A stretch of 20,675 nucleotides of DNA from Marinagarivorans sp. UBA5868 (GCA_002432095.1 DJFQ01000048.1:1-20675), one strand, 5' to 3'; shown: positions 8,170 through 16,046, counted from the stretch's first letter. Translations and numbers: made by a program. Notes: generated from the sequence alone by a model not told the origin.

Positions 8170-9255
8170 CTAAATTTTCACCTGCTTACCCGTCTCCACC
8201 GATTTCAACGCAGCTTCCACCACGCGAATGTCTGCCAAGCCATCGCTGCCGGGCGCCATTACCTCGGTGTCATTCAGGATAGCCAATGCATCGTCGTCCA
8301 TTTGTTTAGCTTGTTGATGAGCGATGGTTTTATCGAGTTTTTTGCCGTCGCTGGTTTGTCCTTTGACGCCGTTGTAGGACTGCATCGGCTGCAACTCGTA
8401 CCAGCCTTTCTCACAATCTACCCGCAGATGGTTCATATTCCGGGTGACACTGGTGGCGCAATTTGCGATCACGCCGCCGGGAAATTCCAGATCAAAAATC
8501 GCCGTCGAGTCGGCTTTGGTGAAAATTTTCGGCAGGTCATTTTCGAAGCGCGCAGTGATTGCCAGTGGCTCCAGTCCCGTTGAATAACGGGTGGCATTGA
8601 TGGGATACACACCCATATCATAAAGCGCGCCGCCGCCTTTACTACGGTCCATCCGCCAATCGTCTGCTGGGCCTCCGCGACCGGCATATCCCGCCTCCGC
8701 TTTGACTTTTTTGATGGCGCCGTAGGGTTTGGTTTCGGCAAATTGAATAACAGTTTGCGTGTTGGGTTCGTGCTGAAGACGATAGCCGAGGCTCAATTTC
8801 ACTTTATTTTTATTGCAAGCGTCGATGATGGCCTGACATTCACCCACCGTCATCGCCATGGGTTTTTCGCACCACACATGTTTACCGGCTTCCGCCGCCA
8901 TCAGTGAAAATTTCTTGTGAAGAAAAGTCGGCGTCACCACGTAGACGACATCAATGTCCGGGTTATCAGCGATTTCCGGCAGGGTTTCGTAGGAGTAAAC
9001 ATTCTTGTCAGCAATGCCGTATTTTTTCTGCCACACCGGTATCTTTTCCGGGCTGCCGGTCACTATGCCGCGCAATTCGCAATATTCAGTCAGTTGCAGA
9101 CCTGGCGCCAAAAGATCGCGGCTGTAACCGCCGAGGCCCAGTAAGGCGACGCCGATTTTCTTTTTGGGTTTTGCAGCCCATGCGGGCAAGATCAAAGATG
9201 AGGCGGAGGCTCCGGCAATACCTTGAAGCAGGCGGCGGCGGGACAGATGGGTCAT
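8170..9255 (-). CDS. Tat-exported GFO/IDH/MocA family oxidoreductase
   Basis: NAD(P)-dependent dehydrogenase of the glucose-fructose oxidoreductase / inositol dehydrogenase / MocA family, 361 residues. The ATG at 9255 has AGGAG 7 bases upstream and opens a twin-arginine signal (SRRRLLQG at 5-12, hydrophobic core, cleavage near LPAWA-AK, 27), so it is preferred over the longer open frame. The Rossmann fold has a GLGGYS nucleotide loop (about 40-45), and EKP at 130-132 carries the family's substrate-site lysine. A C-terminal alpha/beta domain includes GGALYDMGVYPINATRY. Tat export means the protein folds, probably with its nicotinamide cofactor bound, before reaching the periplasm, as in Zymomonas glucose-fructose oxidoreductase. 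Sugar substrates are likely but unproven; other Tat-exported members (GH109) are glycosidases that use NAD catalytically. The gene is single, with terminators on both sides. Confidence 0.9.
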   Translation of the reverse strand: MTHLSRRRLLQGIAGASASSLILPAWAAKPKKKIGVALLGLGGYSRDLLAPGLQLTEYCELRGIVTGSPEKIPVWQKKYGIADKNVYSYETLPEIADNPDIDVVYVVTPTFLHKKFSLMAAEAGKHVWCEKPMAMTVGECQAIIDACNKNKVKLSLGYRLQHEPNTQTVIQFAETKPYGAIKKVKAEAGYAGRGGPADDWRMDRSKGGGALYDMGVYPINATRYSTGLEPLAITARFENDLPKIFTKADSTAIFDLEFPGGVIANCATSVTRNMNHLRVDCEKGWYELQPMQSYNGVKGQTSDGKKLDKTIAHQQAKQMDDDALAILNDTEVMAPGSDGLADIRVVEAALKSVETGKQVKI

Positions 9256-9403
9256 AAGATTTCTCCTGTGGCTGAAGGTAGGTGATGGCGGGACAAGCGG
9301 CAAAGCATATACCACTCCGCGAGAACCGGACCACCGGGATTTGTAAACTGGTTGAGGCGATTGTAGACCGCGGACTTTGGGGGGAATTTCTTACGGGGGA
9401 GAA

Positions 9404-9434
9404 ATGAAAAAGGCCGACGGTAAGTCAGCCTTTT
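9404..9434 (-). terminator. Strong intrinsic terminator after the poly-Ser lipoprotein gene
   Basis: On the minus strand, AAAAGGCTGAC (9434-9424) pairs with GTCGGCCTTTT (9418-9408) around the 5-base loop TTACC. That makes an 11-bp stem with a single G-T wobble, and it ends in a run of T's (TTTTTCATTT). It starts 15 bases past the stop of the lipoprotein gene. The A-rich side also gives a short T-run on the plus strand, so it could act in both directions. The remaining 148 bases to the oxidoreductase start hold the AGGAG ribosome site but no promoter I can defend. Confidence 0.9.
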
Positions 9435-9448
9435 GCGGGAGATACAAA

Positions 9449-10354
9449 TCAATTGCAGCCAATGCGGGTTTGGGAAACGGCGATGTCGTCGAAAAGAATG
9501 GTGGCATTGGCAGAACCACCCCAACCCAAACGCACTTTACGAATATCAAAATTCACGAATCCGCCATAAGCACCCAGTAGGCGCTGATCGAAGCCAGTGC
9601 CGGGATCATTGTCGATCGTCAGCCCAGGTACCTCGTTGTCATTCATCCAGAGTTGGATAACGTCGTTGGCATTGTCATAGAAAAATTCAAAACACGTTAA
9701 TTGGCCAGCCGGGAATTTAACGGTCGAGGCGGCTTGTGCACCACCGGCATAAACATCGGGAGCGGCGGTGTCACCAGGATTTTCCGGGTTCCAGAAGATC
9801 GCACCGCTATCGTGAATCCGCAGACGAATGGATTGGGAATCCAAATTAGAACTTCCGTTTTCCAGAACCATAAAGAAATTGAGACCGCTATGGGACTGGG
9901 GCGAGTGGAAATGGAACCTCACATATCCAGATTCAAGCGCGGGCGCAGCCTCCACATCAAACCATGAACCCCAGAAGGCGCTGGTTTTACGCAATTCAAG
10001 AGAAGCACTGCCTTTGAGCGCCCCACTGGCAACCACACGGAAATCCCCAGGATTCACAAAATTCGCGTCCTCCGGCAGCATGCCGGCCAACCCTTCAAAA
10101 TCCTCACAATACAAAGCCCCACCTGCACAATTCGATACCACACCCGAACTGCTGGAACTGGACGAAGACGAGCTACTGGAGCTGGAGGAAGAACTGCTGG
10201 AACTGCTTGAACTGGATGAAGACGAGGAGCTGGATGACGAACTTGAGGAACTGCTAGAAGAGGACGAGCTGGAACTGCCGGTTCCCGATGAGCCAGTGCC
10301 GCCACAGGCGGAGAGCAACAATACCAGGCTCAGCAAAATAAAAGGCTGTTTCAT
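9449..10354 (-). CDS. Secreted lipoprotein with 44-residue poly-serine linker and a beta-sandwich-like domain
   Basis: A 301-residue exported protein. The ATG at 10354 has GGTGA 5 bases upstream and begins a lipoprotein signal (LLLLSAC, Cys17). A short Gly/Thr/Ser stretch leads to 44 uninterrupted serines (27-70), and a globular domain of about 225 residues follows. That domain starts with NCAGGALYCEDFEG and has regularly spaced aromatic strands. Its Cys residues (NCAGG, YCEDF, TCFEF, terminal GCN) suggest disulphides. The pattern recalls concanavalin-like jelly rolls that bind or cleave polysaccharides (polysaccharide lyase or Cip1-like proteins), but I see no catalytic motif that settles it. 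Poly-Ser linkers join modules in Cellvibrio and Saccharophagus carbohydrate-active proteins; here one tethers the domain to a membrane lipid anchor. The gene is single and ends at a strong terminator. Confidence 0.85.
   Translation of the reverse strand: MKQPFILLSLVLLLSACGGTGSSGTGSSSSSSSSSSSSSSSSSSSSSSSSSSSSSSSSSSSSSSSSSSSSGVVSNCAGGALYCEDFEGLAGMLPEDANFVNPGDFRVVASGALKGSASLELRKTSAFWGSWFDVEAAPALESGYVRFHFHSPQSHSGLNFFMVLENGSSNLDSQSIRLRIHDSGAIFWNPENPGDTAAPDVYAGGAQAASTVKFPAGQLTCFEFFYDNANDVIQLWMNDNEVPGLTIDNDPGTGFDQRLLGAYGGFVNFDIRKVRLGWGGSANATILFDDIAVSQTRIGCN
10145..10276 (-). repeat. Low-complexity serine-codon tract (44 consecutive Ser codons)
   Basis: Every codon from 10276 down to 10145 encodes serine. 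All six synonymous codons are mixed (AGT, AGC, TCC, TCG, TCT, TCA), so this is not a simple repeat made by recent slippage but one kept at the protein level. Read on the opposite strand it becomes an acidic Leu/Glu/Asp frame, which is an artefact. Confidence 0.95.
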
Positions 10355-10387
10355 AATGATCACCAAATTATTGGAGTTTATCGGTGC

Positions 10388-10421
10388 CTATAAGCGGGCA
10401 CAGAGGCCCGCAATCTTATAG
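10388..10421 (-). promoter_or_regulatory. Long hairpin overlapping a possible -10 element upstream of the lipoprotein gene
   Basis: On the minus strand GCGGGC-CTCTGT-GCCCGC forms a perfect 6-bp stem. After a 4-base bulge (GATT) on one side, CTATAA pairs with TTATAG to extend it by 6 bp. The left arm contains TATAAG (10415-10420), a reasonable -10 match 61 bases before the lipoprotein ATG, but I find no matching -35. A second perfect hairpin, GATCCG-CCGCT-CGGATC, lies at 10436-10452. The 129-base gap therefore holds two stems between the ThDP enzyme stop and the lipoprotein start. They could end the upstream operon (no T-run follows) or regulate the lipoprotein gene. Confidence 0.35.
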
Positions 10422-10483
10422 TAGTTTTGACTGCCGATCCGAGCGGCGGATCAAAAAGCTGCTCAGTCACATCTGGCCTTGCG

Positions 10484-12253
10484 CTACTTGCGCCTACTCG
10501 CAGAGTTACCCAAATCCTTAACGCGCTGGGCGATCGGCGGGACTTCTTCGCGATCGATGCGCACATCAAGGAGCACCGGGCCGCGCAAATTGGCGAAGGT
10601 GTTGAAGTCGATATCCTCCAGTTGCGCCGCCGAGTGCACCACTATGCCTGGCACCCCCATAGATTGCGCTTGCATGGCGTAGTTGACCCTGTTCAGCTCC
10701 CAGCCGATGGATTCCGCGCCGGCGATGCGCTGGCCGTGCATTACCATGCCCAATGCCGCGTCATTGAGAACGATAAACACCACCGGCAGGCGATGTTGTG
10801 CAGCGACGCTGATTTCCTGTGCACTCATCAAGTAGGCGCCATCGCCTACCATACAGACCGTTAACACATTCGGATTAGCCTTCGCAGATCCCACCGCAGC
10901 CGCCAACCCCCAACCCATAGCGCCAAAACCATCGCCAATGCGCACCAAGCCGGAATAATTGGTATTCACAAAATAATGGGCGGCCCAGGCCCAGGCGTTG
11001 CCAGCGTCGAGATAAATGCGGGTATCAGTGGGCAACACCCGGTTGAGCACTGCCATCAGGCGCTGTGGTTTGACGGGTGCAGAAGGGTCGCGGCAGCGCT
11101 CGCCGGCATCCAGCGTGGCGCGGGTGCCGAGGCAATTCAGCGGCACATCCTGCTCTACGCAGCAGCGCCAGCGCTTGCCACTCGCCCGCGCAGCATTGAC
11201 CAGCGCATTAAGCTTGCCGAAAACCAGGCCGGGATCGCTACACACATGGTGGTTGGCCATGGGGGAGCGCGTGAAGTGCTCGGCGTTTTGATCGATATGC
11301 ACCAGACGGGTATTCAACAAATGGGCATCCCAACCTCCGGTCGCCAACTCGGTGAGCGCACTGCCCACGGCAAGAATAAGGTCTGGCCGGCCTTCACTGA
11401 GAACGGCGCGCGCGGAGCTGTGACCCGCAAAACCATACACTCCCCGGTAGAGCGGATGGCGCTCATCCACCCAATATTTGCCCGTCGGTCCCACCACGAA
11501 CGGCGCATTCACCTGCTCACAAAAGGCCACCACCTGCTCGGCAGCAGGGCCGATTTCGCCGTCGATAAACACCGCTACTGTGTCCACCTTGAGAATCTTG
11601 CGCCAGAGAATCTCGATAGCGCGCTCATCTGCGATTTTGAAATCGTGGGCGAATAGGTCGGCGTGAATCCTCCGCGGCGGCGCGCTGGCGGAGCTCAACA
11701 CGTCGGAGGGAATGCTCAGGTGGGCAGGCGCTCGGGGGCTGCGGTGGGCCGCCATGATGGCGGAAATCAGCTTGCTCTCCAGTTGTTCGGCATGGGATAC
11801 CAATGATGAGAACGCCGTGCAGTGACGCATCATGCCCACTGTGTCTATGGCAGTGCAGCTGCTCTCCTGCAATGCGCGGCGACCGAACTTCGGCAGCGCC
11901 GTCTGCGCGGTAATCACCAGCATGGGGACGTGATCCGCCATGGCAGAACTGACGCCGGTTAACAAATTGGTTGCACCCGGCCCGGTGGTGGAGCACACCA
12001 CTCCCATTTTCCCCGTTTCGCGGTAGTAGCCATCGGCCATATAAGCCGCTCCACATTCATGTCGGGCCACCACCAGTTGCGGACCACCCGTGCGGCTGCT
12101 TCGGGCGAGAGCATCAAAAAGAGGTTCTATCGCTCCGCCGGGCACTCCGAATACCCACTCAATACCCAGTTGAGCGAGGTAATCGACGATAAGATCCGCG
12201 AAGGTCACTTTTTGCGCGGCGCGCAAGACAGGGGCGAGGCTGCTATCCAACAT
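10484..12253 (-). CDS. ThDP-dependent enzyme, acetolactate synthase-like
   Basis: A 589-residue thiamine-diphosphate enzyme with the three-domain plan of acetohydroxyacid synthases, 2-hydroxyacyl-CoA lyases and related decarboxylases. The N-terminal pyrimidine-binding domain has FGVPGG (35-40) and the catalytic Glu66 in RHECGAAYMADGY, where true acetolactate synthases usually have HEQ. The C-terminal pyrophosphate-binding domain has GDG at 470-472 and Asn497 in LNDAALGM, the normal GDG-x(~25)-N metal motif. It should be active. Such enzymes make or break a bond next to a 2-oxo acid carbon, but neither donor nor acceptor can be read here. The ATG at 12253 has GGTGA upstream. It is the last gene of the receptor / citrate-synthase-like unit, 83 bases after the previous stop, and no small regulatory subunit accompanies it. 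That argues against a role in branched-chain amino acid synthesis. Confidence 0.88.
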   Translation of the reverse strand: MLDSSLAPVLRAAQKVTFADLIVDYLAQLGIEWVFGVPGGAIEPLFDALARSSRTGGPQLVVARHECGAAYMADGYYRETGKMGVVCSTTGPGATNLLTGVSSAMADHVPMLVITAQTALPKFGRRALQESSCTAIDTVGMMRHCTAFSSLVSHAEQLESKLISAIMAAHRSPRAPAHLSIPSDVLSSASAPPRRIHADLFAHDFKIADERAIEILWRKILKVDTVAVFIDGEIGPAAEQVVAFCEQVNAPFVVGPTGKYWVDERHPLYRGVYGFAGHSSARAVLSEGRPDLILAVGSALTELATGGWDAHLLNTRLVHIDQNAEHFTRSPMANHHVCSDPGLVFGKLNALVNAARASGKRWRCCVEQDVPLNCLGTRATLDAGERCRDPSAPVKPQRLMAVLNRVLPTDTRIYLDAGNAWAWAAHYFVNTNYSGLVRIGDGFGAMGWGLAAAVGSAKANPNVLTVCMVGDGAYLMSAQEISVAAQHRLPVVFIVLNDAALGMVMHGQRIAGAESIGWELNRVNYAMQAQSMGVPGIVVHSAAQLEDIDFNTFANLRGPVLLDVRIDREEVPPIAQRVKDLGNSASRRK

Positions 12254-12336
12254 AGGGTCACCAATAAAGTTGCGGGCGCCGCCACAACCGCCAAAGCGAC
12301 CGGAGGCGCGTGTCGTTAAACGGCTTGTAGAAAGGA

Positions 12337-13164
12337 TTACAGCGGCCTGGGTACTGCGCGGCGCGCTACACCCTCGTATTGAACATCCGTGCAGGTTTGC
12401 GGCAGAAAGGCGTCGGCGGGGCAGTCGTACAAATCCCCGTAACAGGCCAATACACCACTCAGCACATCGGCAGTGCGGATTCGGTAGACCTCCATGGCAG
12501 AAAATCCCTGATCCATAAGGAATGCGCAGGCATAAGCCGCCGCATTCATATCAGCCTGGTGATGCACCCGCAGGTGTTCCGCCAGGGCCTCGACAAATTC
12601 AACATAATGACCGGGAGTAAAGCCCAGGTCGGCGCTGAAACGCCGCATCGGCTCCAGCCGCTCATCGGCCACTTTCACCGGTCGGGCGAAGCCGCTGATG
12701 CTGGGTACTCCATTGCGCACAGGAAAGCGCGCCACCAACTCCGCCAGACTTGTGCCCGCTGCGTAGTCGGCGTGCATTTCCGCCAGACTCAGCACCGTGA
12801 GGTACTGAACTTTGCTGCCGTAGGCTTTAGAGTCGGCGGCGAGAATTCCGGCGGCCGTCGCCGCGACGGGCGAGGTTTTGCCGTTGCCGGCCAGCGCTCC
12901 GAGCTGATTGCACCAAATGCGATGGTCCGGATAGCTGGTGAAGAAAACGGTTTTCTCCAGCCAAGTAGCCAAACGCCGGTCGATGACACGACCGGTAATG
13001 TTCAACACAGCAAGTTGGGTCACATTTAGCTGTTGCAGCAAGTCCCGCAGCATCCACTGACCGCGAACCAACACATCGCGCCCGCCCAACCATTTGCCTA
13101 TACCTGTGCGGATATGCCGTCGGCGCTCATTCCAAAAAGCGGTGTCAGTCGCTGGCGCAGTCAT
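12337..13164 (-). CDS. Short citrate synthase / citryl-CoA lyase-fold protein, second of a pair
   Basis: A 275-residue protein with a citrate-synthase-like layout. It begins with a small strand region (GKWLGGRDVLVRG, 24-35) and the segment DLLQQLNVTQLAVLNITGRV, which corresponds to the LLLTGELP region of the family. FTSYPDHRIWCNQ keeps an Asp-His pair (80-81) where active members have a DH. AYGSKV (114-119) stands where HGGA is expected, and SISGFARPVKVADERLEP (155-172) stands for the PGFGHP..DPR segment. The length matches the short citryl-CoA lyase-type form rather than the roughly 430-residue synthases. The histidine of HGGA and that of the GFGH loop are therefore missing. It overlaps the preceding paralogue by 20 bases, and the ATG at 13164 has a weak GGGA ribosome site, consistent with translational coupling. 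It probably works as a complex with its neighbour. Family placement is my reading of motif order, not of a search. Confidence 0.75.
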   Translation of the reverse strand: MTAPATDTAFWNERRRHIRTGIGKWLGGRDVLVRGQWMLRDLLQQLNVTQLAVLNITGRVIDRRLATWLEKTVFFTSYPDHRIWCNQLGALAGNGKTSPVAATAAGILAADSKAYGSKVQYLTVLSLAEMHADYAAGTSLAELVARFPVRNGVPSISGFARPVKVADERLEPMRRFSADLGFTPGHYVEFVEALAEHLRVHHQADMNAAAYACAFLMDQGFSAMEVYRIRTADVLSGVLACYGDLYDCPADAFLPQTCTDVQYEGVARRAVPRPL

Positions 13165-13921
13165 ATTGATCGTCCCGCAGCAAAGGGTTGCTGCTGATGG
13201 GTTGGTGAGTTTGCTCCATGCCCTGCGCCATCACGCCGGGAGCAATGGCGAGTTGAAAAAGGCCCAGAGTTTCCCGTGTTCCTAATCCCAAAGTCATGCC
13301 CACTGCAGCGGCTAAGCCGGGGAGCAACCACCCTTGCTGGTGCTGCTGCAAGACGCGGCTGAACGCCCGGCACCAACGAAGTACCGGATGATCCGGCATA
13401 ACGTCCAACAAATCGGTTGCCAGTTGCTGCCAGATAGGTTCTGGTTCGCCATAGCTGGTACCGAAACCGGGGATTGGTCGCTGCTGACCGAGATATTGAT
13501 CGGCGAGTTCCAGCGGATCGCGGTCGAGGTTCTTACTGAAAAATGCGTGTGCTGCTTCAACTTCGAGCGCTCCGCCCTGGCTACCAGATCCCGTCAGCAA
13601 GCCGATGGGCAACAGGTGCTCCGGCGCGGTTTTACTCACACCGGCCAGCATAGCCGCGCGTACGGCGGGATGACGGGGGCCGGGGTTTAGCAAGCCGATC
13701 AGGAAAACTTCCACTAAGCGGCGCTGCGCCGGGCTGGGCAATTCGCCCGTCAGCAGCACCAGGAGCGCGTCGACATAACTGCAGTTGCGCCACAGCTCCG
13801 CCACATCGTATCCCGCGATATAGCGCCGTTCGGCAATATAAGGGTTGCTCTCCGAGGGAGATTCCAAACAGATTCGAGTGGTAAAGTCCGCGCGGGATTG
13901 CGGTTCAGTCGCCAAAGGCAT
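13145..13921 (-). CDS. Short citrate synthase / citryl-CoA lyase-fold protein, first of a pair
   Basis: A 258-residue protein that follows the citrate synthase family pattern: IAERRYIAGYDVAELW (29-44), SYVDALLVLLTGELPS (48-63), then GSQGGALE (113-120) where catalytic members have HGGA. PGFGTSYG (151-158) follows where they have PGFGHR or PGFGHP, and a helical C-terminus contains LAAAVGMTLGLG. The DH motif after the LLLTGELPS helix is replaced by LLNPGPRHP. So the catalytic histidines are changed while the scaffold is preserved, and the pattern of loss differs from the second member, which retains an Asp-His. The start at 13921 lies inside the receptor gene, overlapping it by 17 bases, and the 3' end overlaps the next gene by 20 bases. 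Coupled expression is therefore expected. Possible roles are a structural or acyl-CoA-binding partner, or half of a composite active site. The substrate is unknown. Confidence 0.78.
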   Translation of the reverse strand: MPLATEPQSRADFTTRICLESPSESNPYIAERRYIAGYDVAELWRNCSYVDALLVLLTGELPSPAQRRLVEVFLIGLLNPGPRHPAVRAAMLAGVSKTAPEHLLPIGLLTGSGSQGGALEVEAAHAFFSKNLDRDPLELADQYLGQQRPIPGFGTSYGEPEPIWQQLATDLLDVMPDHPVLRWCRAFSRVLQQHQQGWLLPGLAAAVGMTLGLGTRETLGLFQLAIAPGVMAQGMEQTHQPISSNPLLRDDQYDCASD

Positions 13922-16046
13922 AAGTCACATCCACCAACCAGTGGCGTCCCGCCAGCGGATAATCATCTGGAATAAAACCGTTACTTGGCTCGCGAGCATC
14001 GGCGTCGGTGAGATTCTTCAAGGCAACGCCCACTTCAAGCGCTTGCCAGCGGGTTTGCAGGCGCGTATCCAGCCACACGTAGTCATCAATCGCCGGTCGC
14101 AGATCCCCCGGTGCACGGGCGCGCTCGCCCACCCACTTTGCCCCGATATACCAATGCCAATTACTTAATCGCCAATGAGCCGCAACATTTGCCATGCGTT
14201 TAGGCACCGCGGAGAAATCCACATCTTTCTGCGTCGAGTCATCCAGCAAGGAATAATTAACATCGACACTAAGGAACTGCCCAGGGCGCCAGCTCACCTG
14301 ATACTCCAAACCGCGGACTTCCAATTCACCGGAGTTTTGGGCCACTTGTACCCCTCCAACCGGCGCAAACGCGATGATGTTGTCGGCCTCATAGCGGAAC
14401 AAGTTCATTTCCATATGCAGTGATTCGGTGAACACATAATTCAAAGACAGGCCGCCGTCCAGCGTATGGATGGACTCCGATTCCAGATTGGGGTTGCCCA
14501 TTCCCGCCGGATTGTTTTGCGCGTAAAGATCGACAAATGAGGGGGCGCGAAAGGCAGTGCCTAAAAACAATTTGCTGGTGAGGTGGGGTGTTGTCTGCCA
14601 AGTCACGCCTAGGCGCGGATTGAAGGTGGAACCAAAATCACTGTAGTGGTCGTAGCGCACACCCAACGTGCTCTGCACTGAGTCGCTGATTTGCCACTGA
14701 TCCTGCAAGGCGACGAAATAACTCTCTCGGGTTTTATTGGGCAGGTAGACATAGGGTGTATCGGTCACATCCGTCAGGGTGCCATCCACCACTGTCACTT
14801 CGGGGGCTAAAACCCCAGGGCCAAAATTTTTCTGCTCAAAAACATCCGTTTTTACGTGTTCGTAACCCACCGCCCAGCGCACTCGGTGATCATCGCCCAC
14901 CTGAAAAATATGATCGAGCTGCAGCGATGTGGCCTGATCGTCATTGCCGGGCACCCCAATGAGTCCCTCAGAAAAAGTGACCTCGCGGGTATTAGGGCCA
15001 AAACCTACGTTGCCGTCCTCCCCTATAGGGACTCGGGCGCCGGCAGGAAACACCTTCGACCAGAGGCGCGAATTCACCCTATGCCAGGCTGCTGTGAGAT
15101 TCATGTCGCCGCTCACAAGTGCGGAGAGATCATAGGTGGCCGCAAAGGTTTGCGCTTGCTGGCGGAAACTGCCCTCGGGATCCAATGCCTGCGCAACACC
15201 TGCTCCATTGCCGGATTCGCGGTTGTTCCAGTTCATGTAGCGCAGGTCGAGATTGCGAAATTCCCATTGCACCCGTGCGCTATAAATTTCGTGGTCGTTT
15301 TCCATAGGTCCCGGAGCGCGGGAGACCGAGGTGTTATACATCTGATCAAACGTGGTTTGAAAATCCGCTGCCACGATGCGATCGCGATCACCGTCTCCCG
15401 TCTGCGCGCCGAGCGCCATCTGCAAAATACTGTCACCCAGTTGTGCTTTGTGGCTCCACTCCAAATGGTGTGTATCAAAGTCGCCGACTCTGGCGGTCAG
15501 TCTCGATGGCATTTCGCCGGGCTGGTAGCTGACCAGATTAATAATGCCGCCCACAGCATCCGCACCATAAATAGCAGACCCTGGACTGCGGATGACTTCG
15601 ATTCTTTTGAACGCGTTAAGAGGAATGCGTTGACCCCAAAGGGTGCCGCCATCGCGAATATGCCGAAATGGCAATCCGTCGATGAGGATGAGAATTTGCT
15701 GCCCAAATGCACCGGATAGTCCGCGTACTACCGGGCGGTTATTGCTGAATGCAGTTTGCGCTTTTGTGATGTGCACGCCCGGCACATGCTGCAAAGCTTC
15801 GAATAGCCGCGTTGCGCCCATCGCCTGCCACTCTTCCGCATTGATTACCGTTACCGATGCGGGCGCCTCTTCCACGTTCTGCTCAAATCCGGCTGCCGCA
15901 GTGACCACACGAACGTTTAACAGGTCATTCAAACCCAATTCAAATAAAGATTCCGTCTTGTTATCAGGTTCGGCGCTAAAAACATTTTGACCGACAGTGA
16001 GACTGGGAATGAACAACAGGCTACGAACCAACCTTCTTACGTTCAT
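13905..16046 (-). CDS. TonB-dependent outer-membrane receptor
   Basis: A 713-residue outer-membrane transporter that takes up a scarce ligand using energy passed on by TonB. A signal peptide (1-25, cut near VFSA-EP) is followed by LNDLLNVRVVTAA, whose VRVVTA (45-50) is a plausible TonB box. The plug domain spans about 58-173 (APASVTVINAEE, RPVVRGLSG, ILILIDGLP, IEVIRSPGSAIYGADAVGGIINL), and a 22-strand-type barrel ends LVDVTYAFGD. The layout is that of BtuB/FepA-like receptors, often for siderophores, haem, cobalamin or oligosaccharides; the ligand is not evident. AAGG lies 7 bases before the ATG at 16046. It is the first gene of a unit with two citrate-synthase-like proteins and a ThDP enzyme. 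I looked for a Fur-type box upstream and saw none. The upstream 16047-16180 is AT-rich with a lone TATACT (16142-16147) as a candidate -10. Confidence 0.93.
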   Translation of the reverse strand: MNVRRLVRSLLFIPSLTVGQNVFSAEPDNKTESLFELGLNDLLNVRVVTAAAGFEQNVEEAPASVTVINAEEWQAMGATRLFEALQHVPGVHITKAQTAFSNNRPVVRGLSGAFGQQILILIDGLPFRHIRDGGTLWGQRIPLNAFKRIEVIRSPGSAIYGADAVGGIINLVSYQPGEMPSRLTARVGDFDTHHLEWSHKAQLGDSILQMALGAQTGDGDRDRIVAADFQTTFDQMYNTSVSRAPGPMENDHEIYSARVQWEFRNLDLRYMNWNNRESGNGAGVAQALDPEGSFRQQAQTFAATYDLSALVSGDMNLTAAWHRVNSRLWSKVFPAGARVPIGEDGNVGFGPNTREVTFSEGLIGVPGNDDQATSLQLDHIFQVGDDHRVRWAVGYEHVKTDVFEQKNFGPGVLAPEVTVVDGTLTDVTDTPYVYLPNKTRESYFVALQDQWQISDSVQSTLGVRYDHYSDFGSTFNPRLGVTWQTTPHLTSKLFLGTAFRAPSFVDLYAQNNPAGMGNPNLESESIHTLDGGLSLNYVFTESLHMEMNLFRYEADNIIAFAPVGGVQVAQNSGELEVRGLEYQVSWRPGQFLSVDVNYSLLDDSTQKDVDFSAVPKRMANVAAHWRLSNWHWYIGAKWVGERARAPGDLRPAIDDYVWLDTRLQTRWQALEVGVALKNLTDADAREPSNGFIPDDYPLAGRHWLVDVTYAFGD

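Noticed and set aside
9828..10421. 197-codon plus-strand open frame rich in Leu, Glu and Asp
   Set aside because: It is the antisense reading of the serine-codon tract of the lipoprotein gene, with no ribosome site and a composition explained entirely by that tract.
10484..12253. Assignment of the ThDP enzyme as ilvB/ilvI for branched-chain amino acid synthesis
   Set aside because: There is no small subunit or ilvC nearby, the usual HEQ is HEC, and the gene is linked to a receptor and citrate-synthase-like genes.
14856..15719. 287-codon plus-strand frame opposite the TonB-dependent receptor gene
   Set aside because: Shadow frame; the minus-strand product has plug and barrel motifs throughout.
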